Part shown: positions 1-5,841 of the stretch, piece by piece
Numbering within the stretch: position 1 is the stretch's first letter
Layout: each line of letters begins with the position of its first letter
NCBI GenBank assembly: GCA_003248755.1
Contig: QFQW01000040.1
Coordinates: 1 to 30,658 of the forward strand
DNA: 30,658 nt
Direction: 5' to 3'
From: Chryseobacterium sp.
GTDB lineage: Bacteria > Bacteroidota > Bacteroidia > Flavobacteriales > Weeksellaceae
Notes under the pieces: generated by a model
Databases searched by the model: none
Seen by the model: the letters and a program-made list of their open reading frames with translations, nothing else
Told to the model about the DNA's origin: nothing
Position numbers and translations under genes: made by a program

Positions 1-76
1 AAAGTGGTGGTCAATTTGCTCCAAAATCAGTGGTCAATTTATTCCGAAATGAGGTGGTCAATTTGACCGTTTTTTC
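1..76. mobile_element. Terminal repeats of an IS21-family element (end only)
   Basis: The motif GTGGTCAATTT occurs three times, at 7-17, 30-40 and 54-64, with a 23-24 base period. Tandem copies of such a motif at the ends are typical of IS21-family elements, including those I know from Flavobacteriia. The third copy is followed by GACC, giving the small palindrome GGTCAATTTGACC at 57-69. No istA or istB sequence is in the window, so only the end is visible; the element body would lie to the left. The exact outer boundary, around 69-76, cannot be fixed without the other end or the target duplication. Confidence 0.6.
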
Positions 77-215
77 CAACTATGTCACTTAAATTGACCT
101 TTTCACCTCCTGTTTTATATGAGATATTTTCTTCCAATAGGTTAAAATCTTCAGTATAACCTCTTAGTCTTAATATTTCAATTACCTCTGATAATGTTTT
201 TTCTGTTGATGCCAT
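39..215 (-). pseudogene. 5' fragment of a small 'PRPP synthetase-like' Bacteroidota protein, truncated by the IS end
   Basis: Read on the minus strand from an ATG at 213-215, this gives 58 residues beginning MASTEKTLSEVIEILRLRGY and continuing TEDFNL. That N-terminus matches the roughly 100-residue Bacteroidota family loosely annotated as phosphoribosylpyrophosphate synthetase (TLSEA..L..RGYT.DFNL), whose true role is unknown to me. After about residue 48 the reading frame runs into the IS21-type end and stops at a TAA at 39-41 inside the repeats. The conserved C-terminal half (the DEVYRFEG-like region and beyond) is missing, so the gene is very probably broken by the insertion. Assignment is from memory of the family pattern. 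Confidence 0.55.
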
Positions 216-294
216 AAGTTATTCTTACAATTGTTTAAAAATAATTAGTAAAACCTACCGATTTTTTATGTGATTTATATAAAATGCGTTCTAT

Positions 295-501
295 TTAGCA
301 ACATTTTTTTTCTTTTTGTATTGGTGGACAAGGAACACTGGCATAACTACAATACACACAGCAGTCGCCTTGTAGTGGTTTTAACCTTGTTTTGCAATTT
401 TTACATTCATAAAAATACTGACAAGTATCAGTTGGCATTGTTTACTCTTTTTTGTGCCCACATTTTGGGCAAGTTATTATTGATTGTAATTTAATTTCCA
501 T
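295..501 (-). pseudogene. GDCCVxC-domain (mercury-associated) protein gene with an in-frame stop
   Basis: The minus-strand frame starts at an ATG (499-501) that shares one base with the merTP stop (TAATG), so it is translationally coupled. It encodes MEIKLQSIITCPKCGHKKE, then a TAA at 442-444, then TMPTDTCQYFYECKNC and the family hallmark GDCCVYCSY, ending in KKCC at 295-300. This matches the family NCBI calls GDCCVxC domain-containing (seleno)protein, commonly beside merTP in Bacteroidota. The stop probably replaced a Glu codon (GAA to TAA). An ATG two codons later (436-438) could restart translation and give a 47-residue protein that keeps the GDCCVYC core but loses the first CPxC motif. 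It may therefore be a pseudogene or a shortened gene. Ten Cys remain after the restart. Confidence 0.7.
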
Positions 502-1103
502 TATGATATAACTTTACTTTTTAGTGATTTATAACCTGTCGAATTGATAGCTTTTTCGATTTCAGCAATACTGGTTTGCTTATTATCAAACTTGACAATA
601 GCGTTGCTTTTCTCATAGGAAACGACAACTTCGATAATTCCTTTTAGTTTGCTAATCTCTGTTTTAATATGATGTTCACAACCTGAACAAGTCATTCCTT
701 TAATTGTAAACTCAACTTTCTGAATTTTGGAACTTTGGGTAATAATTGTTTTGTTTTCGGGCTTTGGAAAAAAGATGTGAGCGTAAATTGGAAATGATAA
801 AAGTAAAGCCGCCATAACGGTAATAATTCCTAAAAATGATTTTGTTTGCATAAAATTGGGTTTTTCAGTTATTTTACATTTACAGTCAATTTGCTTTTTG
901 GGTTTCAACTTTTGAAACCAAGTAAAACCAAGCACTAAAATTGTCAAGCCAATAAAATATGGTCGGAAAGGTTCGAGCCAAGAAAATGTTGAAGCAACCC
1001 CGCTTGTTCCTACTATGAGAGCCAAAACAGGTGTAATGCAACATAATGAAGCAGCAATTGCCGTAAAAAGACCAGTACCGATTAGTTTGTTGTCCGTTTT
1101 CAT
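501..1103 (-). CDS. merTP: MerTP mercuric transport fusion protein
   Basis: 200 residues. The N-terminal MerT-like part has the paired cysteines of the first membrane helix (C21-C22, LCCITPV), further helices near 45-65 and 88-112, and a cytoplasmic C74xC76 pair. The C-terminal part is a MerP-like HMA domain with the metal-binding motif MTCSGC at 137-142. Such fusions import Hg(II) into the cytoplasm, handing it from the HMA domain or periplasm to the membrane cysteines. The start overlaps the stop of the upstream regulator in an ATGA arrangement (1100-1103), and its own stop overlaps the next ATG, so three genes form one tight operon. No merA follows in the window, which is odd because imported Hg(II) normally needs MerA to be reduced. 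Confidence 0.9.
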   Translation of the reverse strand: MKTDNKLIGTGLFTAIAASLCCITPVLALIVGTSGVASTFSWLEPFRPYFIGLTILVLGFTWFQKLKPKKQIDCKCKITEKPNFMQTKSFLGIITVMAALLLSFPIYAHIFFPKPENKTIITQSSKIQKVEFTIKGMTCSGCEHHIKTEISKLKGIIEVVVSYEKSNAIVKFDNKQTSIAEIEKAINSTGYKSLKSKVIS

Positions 1104-1474
1104 ATAGTTTCTAAAATTTTATTATCATTAAGTATTTCAAAAAATGGGGTCAGCATTTTTTCATACTCTTTTGTTAATGAATAAAAAATAGTTTGTGCTT
1201 TTCTTTCAGTTTCAATTAGTTTACGGTCTTTGAGTTTTCGTAAATGTTGAGAAATTGCAGAAATTGTCATACCGAGAATATCGCTTAAATCACAAACGCA
1301 AAGTTTTCGTTCTTCATAAATAAGAAACAGGATTTTCAGTCTTACATTGTTTCCCGCCAATTCCAGTCCGTTAGATAAATAGTCAAACGAACCTTGGAGT
1401 TCCGAAACTCGTTCTTTACAGCGATTGATTTGTTTAATGTCTGCCTGTTGTCTAATGCAAGAAATACTATCCAT
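1100..1474 (-). CDS. ArsR/SmtB-family repressor of the mercury operon
   Basis: 124 residues. A winged helix-turn-helix domain spans about 30-115, with the recognition helix in ISQHLRKL. The ArsR-type metal site C59-V-C61-D is present, and an N-terminal extension carries two more Cys (C6, C19), which could make a three- or four-coordinate thiolate site for Hg(II). In Bacteroidota mer operons an ArsR-type regulator commonly takes the place of MerR. It is the first gene of the operon, with a 32-bp inverted repeat just upstream (1493-1524) and a -7 box only four bases before the ATG, so it is probably autoregulated. The ligand is inferred from context; the fold and the CxC motif are seen directly. 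Confidence 0.85.
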   Translation of the reverse strand: MDSISCIRQQADIKQINRCKERVSELQGSFDYLSNGLELAGNNVRLKILFLIYEERKLCVCDLSDILGMTISAISQHLRKLKDRKLIETERKAQTIFYSLTKEYEKMLTPFFEILNDNKILETI

Positions 1475-1478
1475 GGTG

Positions 1479-1486
1479 CAAATATA
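1479..1486 (-). promoter_or_regulatory. -7 promoter box of the mer operon
   Basis: On the minus strand the sequence reads TATATTTG, a perfect match to the Bacteroidota -7 consensus TAnnTTTG. It ends four bases before the ATG at 1474, so the transcript would start at or next to the start codon and be leaderless. The -33 region lies inside the inverted repeat at 1493-1524. Confidence 0.55.
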
Positions 1487-1492
1487 GCTAAT

Positions 1493-1524
1493 TTGTTTAT
1501 TTTAGCGTTTGCTTAAATAAACAA
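1493..1524. promoter_or_regulatory. Probable operator of the mer-type ArsR repressor
   Basis: The left arm TTGTTTATTTTAGC (1493-1506) and right arm GCTTAAATAAACAA (1511-1524) pair at 13 of 14 positions around the 4-base spacer GTTT. A 14-4-14 dyad immediately upstream of the -7 box is in the right place to block RNA polymerase, as expected for an autoregulated ArsR protein. Binding is inferred. Confidence 0.65.
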
Positions 1525-1604
1525 TTTAACTTTCATTGTCTTGTTCTTTACAGTTTTAACAAGGCTCTTTTATACACTAACTCTTTCTATAATTATTTTT
1601 CACG

Positions 1605-2015
1605 CTATATCATATCCTCATAAAAAGTTATCAAATTCCTATACAAGTCTAATGTTGCAAATTCTCTTGTACCATAATATGTGCTTTTTATTTTCGTTTT
1701 TGTGTAAAACTTCTTTTTCTTTTAGTTCTTTATACAGTTAGTCAATGCCTTTTACTTCAATCCTGCAACTGTGTGTACCTGCCAAAAAACTTTCTGCTCC
1801 GCTACTAATCGGTTTTAGAAATAAAAAAACACTTTTCCATTTCCAACTGTAATTACAGGAAGCCCACAAATGCAGCTCTATACCACCCTAACTAATATTG
1901 CAAAAGTTTCTTCCTGATGTCTGCATTCAAAACCAAATCGAGCTTTATAAAACTTAACTGCCTTATTAATTTTCCGTACAAGAAATGCGGGAATGGGTTT
2001 AATTAGTTCTATCAT
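1605..2015 (-). pseudogene. Decayed VOC-family (bleomycin-resistance/glyoxalase-like) gene
   Basis: A minus-strand frame opens at ATG 2013-2015 with MIELIKPIPAFLV, KAVKFYKARFGFECRHQEET and FAILVR, then meets TAG at 1878-1880. The homology continues in another frame from about 1878 (ELHLWASCNYSWKWKS, then LKPISSGAESFLAGT and HSCRIEVKGID), stops at TAA 1738-1740, and resumes after another shift as TREFATLDLYRNLITFYEDM, ending at TAG 1605-1607. The order and spacing match the VOC superfamily proteins annotated as bleomycin resistance (about 120-135 residues). At least two frameshifts and one nonsense codon make it non-functional. It fills the gap between ars cassette 1 and the mer operon. It does not look like the C–As lyase ArsI, another VOC protein found near ars genes. 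Confidence 0.75.
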
Positions 2016-2104
2016 TTTGTACGCTTGTTTTAATTATTGAACCCTATATTTTTTGCACATCGGTTGAAATCCTATTGTCGTTTCATAACTTCTATTACTT
2101 ATTT

Positions 2105-3136
2105 CTAACTGTAATATTTTTTCTTCAACCACAAACTTGCACGTACTAAAAGTATCAGTACCGGAACTTCTACTAAAGGTCCAATAACGCCTACAAATGC
2201 CTGTGGGGAATGAATACCGAAAACTGCTATAGCAACAGCGATTGCCAATTCAAAGTTGTTTCCTGTTGCTGTAAATGCGATGGATGCGTTTTTGTCGTAA
2301 GGTACTTTTAGAGATTTATTGATAAAGAAGCTGACAAAAAACATCAGTACAAAATAGATGATTAATGGTATGGCTACTTTTACTACATCCATTGGCAACT
2401 CTAATATTTTATCACCTTTCAGGCTGAACATTAAAACTATCGTAAACAGTAAAGCGTACAATGTAATGGGCGATATTTTGGGTACAAATTTTCGATTATA
2501 CCATTCTGTACCTTTTGATTTAATAAGGAAGTAACGGCTAACGAATCCTGCTAAGAATGGAATACCTAAGTATATCAATACGCTTTCTGTAACATCTTTC
2601 ATTGATACGCTTACATTGAAATTAGCTAATCCTAATTTTGAAGGTAAAACATTGATAAATAACCAAACTAAGAAACTGTAAGAAAGTACCTGGAAGATGC
2701 TGTTTAACGCAACCAACATAGCTGTATATTCTCTGTTTGCTTTAGCTAAATCGGTCCATACGATTACCATTGCTATACATCTTGCCAAACCTATCAGTAT
2801 TAACCCTGTCATATAATCGGGTTCATTGCGTAAAAACAAAACGGCTAATCCGAACATCAATAAAGTACCAATGACCCAATTCAGCAATAATGACAGACCG
2901 ATTACTTTTTTATCCTTAAAAGCTTGGGGCAATAATGAATAATCAACCTTTGCCAATGGTGGGTACATCATTAATATTAAACCTATAGCCAATGGAATAT
3001 TTGTAGTTCCAATGGATAAAGTATTTGTAATTTTTGATATTCCCGGAAAGAAATGTCCTAAACCTATACCTATTGCCATTGCAAGGAATATCCATAAGGT
3101 TAGGTAACGGTCAAGAAATTTTAGTTTTGGCTGCAT
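2105..3136 (-). CDS. arsB: ACR3-family arsenite efflux permease (copy 1)
   Basis: 343 residues with about ten hydrophobic helices, the usual size and topology of ACR3 (BASS superfamily), an inner-membrane As(III)/H+ antiporter. The family's essential cysteine is in LARCIAMVIVW (C120), and the conserved acidic residue is in GPLVEVPVLILL (E323). The ATGNNFELAIAV motif at 290-301 is also characteristic. It is unrelated in sequence to E. coli ArsB; databases use both arsB and acr3 for this gene. It is the last gene of cassette 1, starting 7 bases after the GcvH-like gene ends. Copy 2 at 25253 differs at only about 25 aligned positions and has a longer, charged C-terminal tail. Confidence 0.93.
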   Translation of the reverse strand: MQPKLKFLDRYLTLWIFLAMAIGIGLGHFFPGISKITNTLSIGTTNIPLAIGLILMMYPPLAKVDYSLLPQAFKDKKVIGLSLLLNWVIGTLLMFGLAVLFLRNEPDYMTGLILIGLARCIAMVIVWTDLAKANREYTAMLVALNSIFQVLSYSFLVWLFINVLPSKLGLANFNVSVSMKDVTESVLIYLGIPFLAGFVSRYFLIKSKGTEWYNRKFVPKISPITLYALLFTIVLMFSLKGDKILELPMDVVKVAIPLIIYFVLMFFVSFFINKSLKVPYDKNASIAFTATGNNFELAIAVAIAVFGIHSPQAFVGVIGPLVEVPVLILLVRASLWLKKKYYS

Positions 3137-3143
3137 TGTGTGT

Positions 3144-3521
3144 CTAATTTGTAAGTCCTCTATATTGGTTTGATGTCAATAATTTTTCTAATTCTGTAAT
3201 ATCTTTGATTTCAATTTTTATCAGCCAACCGTTTCCAAAAGATTCTGAATTGATTAGTGTTGGCTCTTCTAATAAGAGTTGGTTCGTTTCAATGATTTTA
3301 CCCGATACTGGCATAAATAAATCACTGACCGTTTTAACCGCTTCAACAGAACCGAATACTTCGTCCTGCTGAAAACTATATCCAATGTTTGGTAAATTTG
3401 CATATACGATTTCGCCCAATTCACTTTGTGCAAATTCTGTGATACCTATTGTACCTGTGTTGTCCTGTATGCTTATCCACGTATGTTCTTTTGAATATTT
3501 TAAATCATTTGGAAATTCCAT
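3144..3521 (-). CDS. GcvH-like lipoyl carrier protein in an arsenic operon
   Basis: 125 residues, the normal size of glycine-cleavage H protein. Motifs seen are HTWISI at 13-18, GITEFAQSELGEIVYANLP at 26-44, and FGSVEAVKTVSDLFMPVSG at 56-74, where K63 is the predicted lipoylated lysine. H proteins carry a swinging lipoyl dithiol between glycine-cleavage enzymes, but no gcvP or gcvT is nearby. It sits instead between a phosphoesterase and an arsenite exporter, with gaps of 17 and 7 bases. Lipoyl dithiols are classical high-affinity targets of As(III), so a role in binding, reducing or handing over arsenic is plausible but unproven. It could also be a replacement H protein protecting glycine cleavage during arsenite stress. 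The copy in cassette 2 is a pseudogene. Confidence 0.88.
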   Translation of the reverse strand: MEFPNDLKYSKEHTWISIQDNTGTIGITEFAQSELGEIVYANLPNIGYSFQQDEVFGSVEAVKTVSDLFMPVSGKIIETNQLLLEEPTLINSESFGNGWLIKIEIKDITELEKLLTSNQYRGLTN

Positions 3522-3538
3522 TTTTTAGATTTTTTAGA

Positions 3539-4312
3539 TTAATAGCCACGTCTTAGATTCTCTGCGTACTCGTTTGGAAGAGGGCTGTCTTCCACAGCCT
3601 TTGCAGCTTTTTCAAAGTCATAGTCGAAACGGATAAATTCTACACTGATGCTTTCTTTGTTCAAAACAGAACTGTTTTCATTAATTGTCAACATCGCATA
3701 ACCACCTCTTATATCGTTGTCTTTTGGCTTACCAACGGAACCGATATTCACTGCGTGGCGGAAATGATTTTCACCATCAACACCCGAATTTAAAACTCTG
3801 TGATAGGGCTTGTGCGTATGTCCGAAACACATAATGTCGGCATCGGCTTGTTCCATAATACGAAGCATACTTTTTTCCTCACGGTCTTCGAAGAGATATT
3901 CGTTAATTTTTCTCGGACTCCCGTGTACCAAAAGCAGATTTAGCTTGTCTTCGTTCAATTGAAATTCTACTTTGATATGGGCTGGAAGTGTACGCAGGTA
4001 AGCACGTTCCTCATCTTTCATCAAAGAATTGGTAAAAGAAATGGAAATATTGCCGTTGTCCTTCTCAGCGTCTGTTTTGTAGGCGCAACCGCATTCATTA
4101 CTCATTCTCCCAATGCCAAAATCGTAGTTGCCTGCAATAGTTGGTATTTTTCTTTTACGGATTTCATTGACCACTTCGTTTGGCCAGATATTGTAACCTA
4201 CTAAATCTCCCAAGCAATAAATGCTGTCGGGATTTCTTTTTTCAACATCTGCAAAGAATGCTTCCAATGCAGGGAGATTAGCGTGAATGTCGCTGAATAA
4301 TGCAATTTTCAT
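3539..4312 (-). CDS. Calcineurin-like metallophosphoesterase (copy 1)
   Basis: 257 residues with the full metallophosphatase motif series: FSDIHANLPAL (D8, H10), GDLVGY (D36), GNYD (N62), VHGSP (H130) and GHTH (164-167), followed by NIGSVGKP. These residues bind two metal ions in the YfcE/MJ0936-like class of phosphodiesterases or phosphatases. There is no signal peptide, so it is cytoplasmic. An inserted CGC motif (C74, C76) after the GNYD block is conserved in both copies and could bind metal. The substrate is unknown. Its constant place beside gcvH-like and ACR3 genes in both cassettes points to a role in arsenic metabolism, perhaps on an arsenylated or phosphorylated compound, but this is inference from context only. 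Confidence 0.88.
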   Translation of the reverse strand: MKIALFSDIHANLPALEAFFADVEKRNPDSIYCLGDLVGYNIWPNEVVNEIRKRKIPTIAGNYDFGIGRMSNECGCAYKTDAEKDNGNISISFTNSLMKDEERAYLRTLPAHIKVEFQLNEDKLNLLLVHGSPRKINEYLFEDREEKSMLRIMEQADADIMCFGHTHKPYHRVLNSGVDGENHFRHAVNIGSVGKPKDNDIRGGYAMLTINENSSVLNKESISVEFIRFDYDFEKAAKAVEDSPLPNEYAENLRRGY

Positions 4313-4339
4313 TTTTTATTGATTTATAATTTTTATTTT

Positions 4340-4831
4340 TTAATCTATTCCGATAATTTTACTCCTGCATTCCATCAAGACAGTGTCTTTCCAAACCCCA
4401 TTCTTTCTTCCAATTTTTTCCCTATAACCGACGATCCTGAAACCACATTTCTCGTGTAATCTTATGCTATTTTGGTTTTCTGCAAATATCCCGGATTGTA
4501 AAGTCCATATTTCACTTGACTCACTTTGTCTAATCAATTCATTCAACAACATTTTACCAATCCCTTTTCCTCTTGCAATTGTTGCTACATAAACACTTAC
4601 TTCTGCTACACCCGAATAAACACATCTGCTGGAGACAGGAGATAATGCAGCCCAACCAAGCATTTCGTTATTTTCATAAATACTGATTCTGCAAAAATTA
4701 AGGTGTCCTTTATCCCAATCTTCCCATATTGGTAAATCATTTTGAAAAGTGGCAATATTGGTAGCTAATCCCTGACCATAGATCTCTACCAAATCTGCAA
4801 AATTGTCTTTGGTAATCGGCTTTATTTCCAT
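4340..4831 (-). CDS. arsN1: ArsN1-like GNAT N-acetyltransferase (phosphinothricin/arsinothricin type)
   Basis: 163 residues of the GNAT fold. Seen are GWAALSPVSSRCVYSGVAEV at 59-78, the acetyl-CoA-binding motif RGKGIGKMLL at 87-96, and the C-terminal block FAENQNSIRLHEKCGFRIVG followed by NGVWKDTVLMECR. This arrangement is diagnostic of the phosphinothricin acetyltransferase family (PAT/YwnH). Members in ars operons, named ArsN1, acetylate the amino group of arsinothricin, an arsenical antibiotic. The gene lies 10 bases after DUF6428 and 27 before the phosphoesterase, so it belongs to the operon. It is absent from cassette 2. Substrate choice between arsinothricin and phosphinothricin-like compounds is inferred from the neighbourhood. 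Confidence 0.85.
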   Translation of the reverse strand: MEIKPITKDNFADLVEIYGQGLATNIATFQNDLPIWEDWDKGHLNFCRISIYENNEMLGWAALSPVSSRCVYSGVAEVSVYVATIARGKGIGKMLLNELIRQSESSEIWTLQSGIFAENQNSIRLHEKCGFRIVGYREKIGRKNGVWKDTVLMECRSKIIGID

Positions 4832-4841
4832 AGCAATTGAA

Positions 4842-5315
4842 TTAGCAACATCCAGAATTTGGCGTACAAGAATTGTTTTGGTTTACACCAAGTTCAATTA
4901 GATTCTTTTTTTCTTTTTCTGATGGGATTCCACAAGCGTCCTGTGCTAAGCAAGCTGTAGTCTTATTTTTTAGAATAAATGTTTTCCCGTTAAATTCCAG
5001 ATCATATTTTCCAATAGTATTACTTTGATATTCAACTTCAATATCAAAATCCTCGATTCCTAATTTATCCTCAGAAAGTTTGATAATGTTGAGTAATTTT
5101 TTAGGCTTCAAACGATGTTCAAAATCGTCTGCATTCCAAAGCTGAAAGTTCACAACCTTCTCTGAACGGATCACACCGCCACAATCAATAAAGTTTTTAT
5201 TAATCATTCCTACTTCTGTAACGTGAAAATGTTCTGGAACAAAAGCTCCATTTTCTAATTGGAATTCAACATTTTCTAATGTTGGCAAAATTTGTTTTAC
5301 TTCTGATAATTTCAT
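4842..5315 (-). CDS. DUF6428 family protein (copy 1)
   Basis: 157 residues from the ATG at 5315; an in-frame ATG at 5342 exists, but the copy in cassette 2 begins exactly at MKLS, which favours the shorter form. The family recurs in Bacteroidota ars operons just after arsR and has no established function. The body contains VPEHFHVTEVG, NFQLWNADD and KTTACLAQDACGIPSEK. The end is cysteine-rich, SCTPNSGCC, with a terminal vicinal pair. Conserved His, Cys and the CC tail suggest a metal(loid)-binding or chaperone protein, comparable in idea only to ArsD. It is cytoplasmic: no signal peptide or membrane segment is seen. Confidence 0.75.
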   Translation of the reverse strand: MKLSEVKQILPTLENVEFQLENGAFVPEHFHVTEVGMINKNFIDCGGVIRSEKVVNFQLWNADDFEHRLKPKKLLNIIKLSEDKLGIEDFDIEVEYQSNTIGKYDLEFNGKTFILKNKTTACLAQDACGIPSEKEKKNLIELGVNQNNSCTPNSGCC

Positions 5316-5331
5316 AATTGAATCTTTATAG

Positions 5332-5359
5332 CTTAAATGCAATATTGCGATATATTAAG
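5332..5359. promoter_or_regulatory. Operator-like 28-bp palindrome between arsR and DUF6428 (copy 1)
   Basis: Outer arms CTTAA (5332-5336) and TTAAG (5355-5359) flank the perfect central palindrome GCAATATTGC at 5339-5348. It shares the CAATATT core and the 28-bp length with the sites upstream of both arsR genes and with the matching site of cassette 2. It lies in the 56-base gap after arsR, so the downstream genes may have their own ArsR-controlled promoter. Confidence 0.6.
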
Positions 5360-5371
5360 GTAAAAAAATAC

Positions 5372-5698
5372 TTAACAGCATTTTGATTTGGTCACAGTTT
5401 GTACTATAGCTGAAAAATAAGTGTTTAGAATTTCTATTGTCTTTTCGTCTATACAATAGCAGATAGCGTTTCCAGAAATGTTACCTTTTATAATTCCTGC
5501 GTTTTTCAATTCTTTTAAATGCTGAGAAACTGTTGGTTGGGCTAAAGGCAATTCGTTCACGATATCTCCACAGATGCACTCATTGACTTTCATCAAATAC
5601 TCGATAATTGCTATTCGCGCAGGATGTCCTAATGCTTTTGCAATTGTTGCAATTTGGTTTTGTTTGTCCGTAAAATGCTCAGTCTTAGTTGCCCCCAT
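5372..5698 (-). CDS. arsR: ArsR-family arsenic-responsive repressor (copy 1)
   Basis: 108 residues, a standard compact ArsR. GHPARIAIIEYL at 24-35 is the family signature and QPTVSQHLKEL is the recognition helix. Cys pairs occur at C41xC43 (ECICGD), C80xC82 (ICYCID) and the terminal C107-C108. The CxC near residue 41 and the C-terminal CC are both plausible As(III) ligands. It is first in cassette 1, with an operator-like palindrome over its -7 box. The arsR of cassette 2 is only about 50% identical, although its downstream genes are far closer. Confidence 0.92.
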   Translation of the reverse strand: MGATKTEHFTDKQNQIATIAKALGHPARIAIIEYLMKVNECICGDIVNELPLAQPTVSQHLKELKNAGIIKGNISGNAICYCIDEKTIEILNTYFSAIVQTVTKSKCC

Positions 5699-5707
5699 AT
5701 TTCATTA

Positions 5708-5735
5708 TTTTATATTGCAATATTACGATGTACTT
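5708..5735. promoter_or_regulatory. arsR promoter and operator, copy 1
   Basis: On the minus strand a -7-like box TAATATTG (5718-5725, one mismatch to TAnnTTTG) lies 18 bases after a -33 TTTG (5744-5747). The 28-bp window around it shares the uninterrupted core GCAATATTACGAT with the arsR operator of cassette 2 at 28473-28500. The operator covers the -7 box, as expected for repression of RNA polymerase. Confidence 0.6.
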
Positions 5736-5841
5736 TTGAAATACAAAATAAAAATCATTTAATTTTTTATTGATTTTAAGTTGAGCCTAATTTTATAGAT
5801 AATTAATATGTTATGATAATCATAGAATTTTAAAGGTTTCT

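Larger units (their letters stand above)
2105..5735 (-). repeat. Arsenic cassette, copy 1 (direct repeat of 24623-28500)
   Basis: Gene order in transcription direction is operator, arsR, operator, DUF6428, arsN1-like, phosphoesterase, gcvH-like, ACR3. The same order, lacking arsN1 and with a methyltransferase added at the end, recurs in the same orientation about 23 kb to the right. The ACR3 and phosphoesterase copies are over 90% identical by eye and DUF6428 about 83%, but the two ArsR proteins only about half. Confidence 0.85.

Noticed and set aside
270..494. 74-codon plus-strand open frame
   Set aside because: It is antisense to the GDCCVxC gene, whose Cys-rich pattern is conserved on the minus strand; the plus-strand peptide has no recognisable features.
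1541..1741. 66-codon plus-strand open frame with a hydrophobic peptide
   Set aside because: It lies antisense to the 3' part of the decayed VOC gene and has no family resemblance.
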